A DNA stretch of 64,000 nucleotides, taken from an uncultured Dehalococcoidia bacterium. GTDB lineage: Bacteria; Chloroflexota; Dehalococcoidia; Lucifugimonadales; GCA-2712585. Where the stretch lies: the NCBI GenBank assembly GCA_951812825.1, contig OX638324.1, forward strand, positions 1,115,141-1,179,140. The letters are read 5' to 3'. Below the pieces are notes generated by a model, which saw only the letters and a list, made by a program, of their open reading frames with translations, was not told the DNA's origin and searched no databases. Every line of letters begins with the position of its first letter. Positions within the stretch are counted from its first letter, which is position 1. Below, piece by piece: positions 61,875 through 64,000 of the stretch. The position numbers were made by a program, and so were the translations under genes.

Positions 61875-61885
61875 CCTCAGCTCCA
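61875..61885 (+). repeat. Third tRNA-Ala 3'-end fragment (possible att scar)
   Basis: CCTCAGCTCCA, an 11-bp match to 15917-15927, followed by TAAACA. It may mark the outer end of an older element between 59068 and 61885. Confidence 0.4.
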
Positions 61886-61920
61886 TAAACAAGTTAATGC
61901 CGTTCTGTTAAGCGGGTTGG

Positions 61921-62346
61921 CTATATCAGACCGTCGCGGTCCAGCAGGGTGCGGGCGGTGTCGTCGTCGTCGGTCGTAACAGCGACGATGGCGTGGCCTT
62001 TGATGCGATGCATGATGTGGATGGTGCGCACGTTGATCTGATTTTCGTGGAAGATTCTGCTGACGCCGGCGAGGGCTCCGGGTTTATCGGGAAGGTGGAA
62101 GACGATGGCATCCGAGGTTACGGCGCGCAAACCTTCCTCGAGCATGGCGTGAAGGGCCGCGTCGTCGTCGTCGGTCCTGAGGGATATCACGCCCAGCTCT
62201 CCTATGGAACGTCCATCGATGTATTCGATGTTGATATTCGCCTCACCGAGCACCTGGGTAACGCGACCTAAAGACCCCGGCTCATGGGGAACCAGCACAA
62301 TAATACGGCGGGGCCTTGCCGCGCTTTCGGCGAGATCAGCGCTCAT
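61921..62346 (-). CDS. ACT domain protein (two ACT repeats)
   Basis: A 141-residue protein with two ACT-like units: RIIVLVPHEPGSLGRVTQVLGEANINIEYIDG and DAIVFHLPDKPGALAGVSRIFHENQINVRTIHIM. ACT domains bind amino acids and regulate enzymes. ATG at 62346 (MSADLAES) overlaps the decarboxylase stop by 11 bp, so it likely senses the amino acid that the decarboxylase uses. Confidence 0.88.
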   Translation of the reverse strand: MSADLAESAARPRRIIVLVPHEPGSLGRVTQVLGEANINIEYIDGRSIGELGVISLRTDDDDAALHAMLEEGLRAVTSDAIVFHLPDKPGALAGVSRIFHENQINVRTIHIMHRIKGHAIVAVTTDDDDTARTLLDRDGLI

Positions 62347-63469
62347 TGGTCCCGGGCGGCCATTCAAGGCAATCAGCGATGATGTTATCCACCATTTCAC
62401 GAGTGACGTGAGGCATGGTTATCAGGTGGGCAATGTCGCCAAAGGGAGCGAGTTGCCACTGGAACAGGACGTATGGAGATGGGCGCGGAAACACGATGGT
62501 TGCGCTGTTCTTCCCCCGCCAGGCGGGAATGCCGTTAGCGTTGAATTGCCGGACTGCGTATTCCGCGGTATCGAGCATCTTCGCCACAATTCGGCGAAAG
62601 CCGTCCCGTCCATTCTTGGTCAGGGAATACCAGATTATCACCGGGGTAAAGGCGTTGCGAGAGCCAAGGAGCGTGGTATCCAGGGCGCCCACGTATTCGA
62701 TTGCGCGTCCAATCTGGGCCGTGTAATCTCGCTTGGTGACGACAACGCCGCAGGGTAGAGGCGAACCGATCAGTTTATGGCCCGATATGGCTATGCTGTC
62801 GATGCCGCTGTCGAATCCGAAGGGCTGCGGATCATCGACGAAGGGAAGGATCATGCCGCTAAGCGCAGCATCGGCATGGATGTACGAGCGGGGGAGCGCC
62901 AACTCGCTGAGAATGCCCCGAATCTTGTCTAGGTCATCAACGGCTCCCTTCATGGTGGTGCCGATATTGGCCACTATCAACGGCGGCTTATCCCGGTTGA
63001 TGAATATGGACTCGCGGAGGTCGTCATAGTCCATCTCGCCGTTTTCCTGACTGCGGATCATGATGTTTCGCACATTCAGTACGTGCAGGATTTTGAGCAC
63101 CGAATAATGGGTGTCCTGTGAGAAGTAGGCTATGGGATCGCGCAACATCTCGCGGCCCACATAGATGCCGTACATGTTGCCCTCGGTGCCGCCCGTCGTG
63201 ACGTAGCCCCAGGCCTCATCCGCCGGCAGCCTCACCATCTCAGCGATGGCCCGCACAACCTCGCGTTCCGTTTCGTGGGTGTTTGACTGATAGCGAGAGT
63301 GGGCGAAAGGGTCGCCCACGTTGTTCCCGCAGTACCCCAGCAGCGGGTAGAGATCTGAGTAGTCGAATTCCTGATTGACTGGATAACCCGCAGAGAACGG
63401 GCTCAGTAGTTCGAATTCGGAGCGTATCTGGTGGATTCTACGGTCTAGTTCGGTTTGCTTCTCGAGCAT
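62336..63469 (-). CDS. PLP-dependent decarboxylase (histidine decarboxylase-like)
   Basis: A 377-residue group II decarboxylase. YVTTGGTEGNMYGIYVGRE near 88-106, SQDTHYSVLKI near 117, HADAALSGMILPF near 198 and the PLP-lysine in AISGHKLIGSPLPCGVV near 228 match pyridoxal-dependent histidine decarboxylases. It would release CO2 from histidine or a related amino acid. It is first in a two-gene unit with the ACT protein. Confidence 0.88.
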   Translation of the reverse strand: MLEKQTELDRRIHQIRSEFELLSPFSAGYPVNQEFDYSDLYPLLGYCGNNVGDPFAHSRYQSNTHETEREVVRAIAEMVRLPADEAWGYVTTGGTEGNMYGIYVGREMLRDPIAYFSQDTHYSVLKILHVLNVRNIMIRSQENGEMDYDDLRESIFINRDKPPLIVANIGTTMKGAVDDLDKIRGILSELALPRSYIHADAALSGMILPFVDDPQPFGFDSGIDSIAISGHKLIGSPLPCGVVVTKRDYTAQIGRAIEYVGALDTTLLGSRNAFTPVIIWYSLTKNGRDGFRRIVAKMLDTAEYAVRQFNANGIPAWRGKNSATIVFPRPSPYVLFQWQLAPFGDIAHLITMPHVTREMVDNIIADCLEWPPGTNER

Positions 63470-63775
63470 TCTCAGCAGCGTCCTGACATCTATTTGTATG
63501 CGCTTTGTGAGTCAAGACATTATATCATGCGCCAGTAGAGACGATGCCCGGCGCACACATTCACGTACAAAGCATATTGCCCGCCGACATGCGTCGGCGC
63601 TGTCGATGAGGGGGAAACCAGTGAACCTCCAGGTCAAGTCATAATGGCGATGCGAGAAGGGGCCGGCATCCCTACCGTGGAATTCCACATCGGTTCTCAA
63701 GCGACGCCATTCAGGTAAAATAGATGCGCGGCGGGTAGGTGGCGACGCCCGTTATTTGGACAGTTGGGGCAAGAG

Positions 63776-64000
63776 ATGAAGAGTTTGGCGCGGATCTTTC
63801 GGCTGCGGTTGGCGCGGGGGCTGACGACGCTGGTGTTCCTGGTGGTTGGGGGCGGGGCGGGGTATGTGGTGATCGAAGGGTGGTCGATTCTCGACGCGTC
63901 GTATATGGTGGTGGTTACGTTCACCACCGTCGGGTATGAAGAGGTGAATCCGCTTTCGCAAGAGGGCCGGCTTTTTACGATGGCATTGATGGTGGCGGGG
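63776..64000 (+). CDS. Potassium channel protein, partial
   Basis: Runs off the right edge. 75 residues: a basic start, one TM segment (LTTLVFLVVGGGAGYVVIEG), then the pore loop ASYMVVVTFTTVGYEEV with the TVGYxE K+ selectivity filter, and the start of a second TM segment. It resembles 2TM K+ channels, which often carry a C-terminal TrkA-N/RCK domain (beyond the edge). Confidence 0.88.
   Translation, partial: MKSLARIFRLRLARGLTTLVFLVVGGGAGYVVIEGWSILDASYMVVVTFTTVGYEEVNPLSQEGRLFTMALMVAG

Larger units (their letters stand above)
61141..61885. repeat. MOSC-containing direct repeat, chromosomal copy
   Basis: Counterpart of 18087-18834. At its right end CCTCAGCTCCA (61875-61885) equals the last 11 bases of tRNA-Ala. 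Confidence 0.8.

Overview
The window is one contig segment of a GC-rich bacterial chromosome interrupted by a roughly 43 kb integrated island. The flanks (1-15.9 kb and 59.1-64 kb) carry metal-dependent amidohydrolases, a DUF1800/DUF1501/NHL-repeat operon, a creatininase, a molybdate ABC transporter, an M20 peptidase with an SDR dehydrogenase, an FMN-dependent PPOX protein, a histidine-decarboxylase-like enzyme and a K+ channel. This gene mix suggests a Chloroflexota lineage of the SAR202/Dehalococcoidia type. That placement is inferred from gene content; there is no rRNA to confirm it.

The island starts at the 3' end of tRNA-Ala(UGC) (15855-15927). A tyrosine integrase reads inward from there. 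The same 17-bp tRNA 3' end recurs at 59051-59067, giving an attL/attR pair, and similar integrase-arm-like repeats lie just inside both cores. From left to right the island holds: integrase, AlpA-type regulator and a MOSC protein; an AbrB/PIN toxin-antitoxin pair; a minus-strand type I restriction-modification operon (hsdM to hsdR, 30.5 to 20.2 kb); a second AlpA regulator with small unknown genes; a repeat-rich stretch poor in genes; a three-HTH regulator behind a candidate RNA switch; a sulfur-based DNA-modification-like cluster (36.7-50.6 kb); IS debris and an IS21 element (50.7-54.4 kb); and a TrlF-like PHP-ATPase paired with an AlbA/Schlafen-like protein.

Two parts look most unusual. First, the type I RM operon has extra genes between its M, S and R subunits: two toxin-antitoxin pairs and a cassette of two TIR-like proteins, a small membrane protein and a nucleotide-processing-like protein. 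This resembles several defence strategies built into one transcript. Second, the 36.7-50.6 kb cluster combines a cysteine desulfurase, a DUF4007 protein, a very large P-loop ATPase, a DndC-like PP-loop sulfotransferase, a protein with a sigma-70 region 4-like HTH, a PLD-like/DEAD helicase, a DndD-like SMC ATPase and two small unknown proteins. It reads as a divergent phosphorothioation modification and restriction system in which no ordinary DndB or DndE is recognisable.

Downstream of attR the chromosome carries an inositol-3-phosphate synthase fused to an N-terminal HTH domain, with a strong promoter overlapped by inverted repeats. A second MOSC gene follows, about 90% identical to the one inside the island, and its repeat ends in another fragment of the tRNA 3' end. 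The 59.1-61.9 kb stretch may therefore be the remnant of an older element stacked at the same tRNA.
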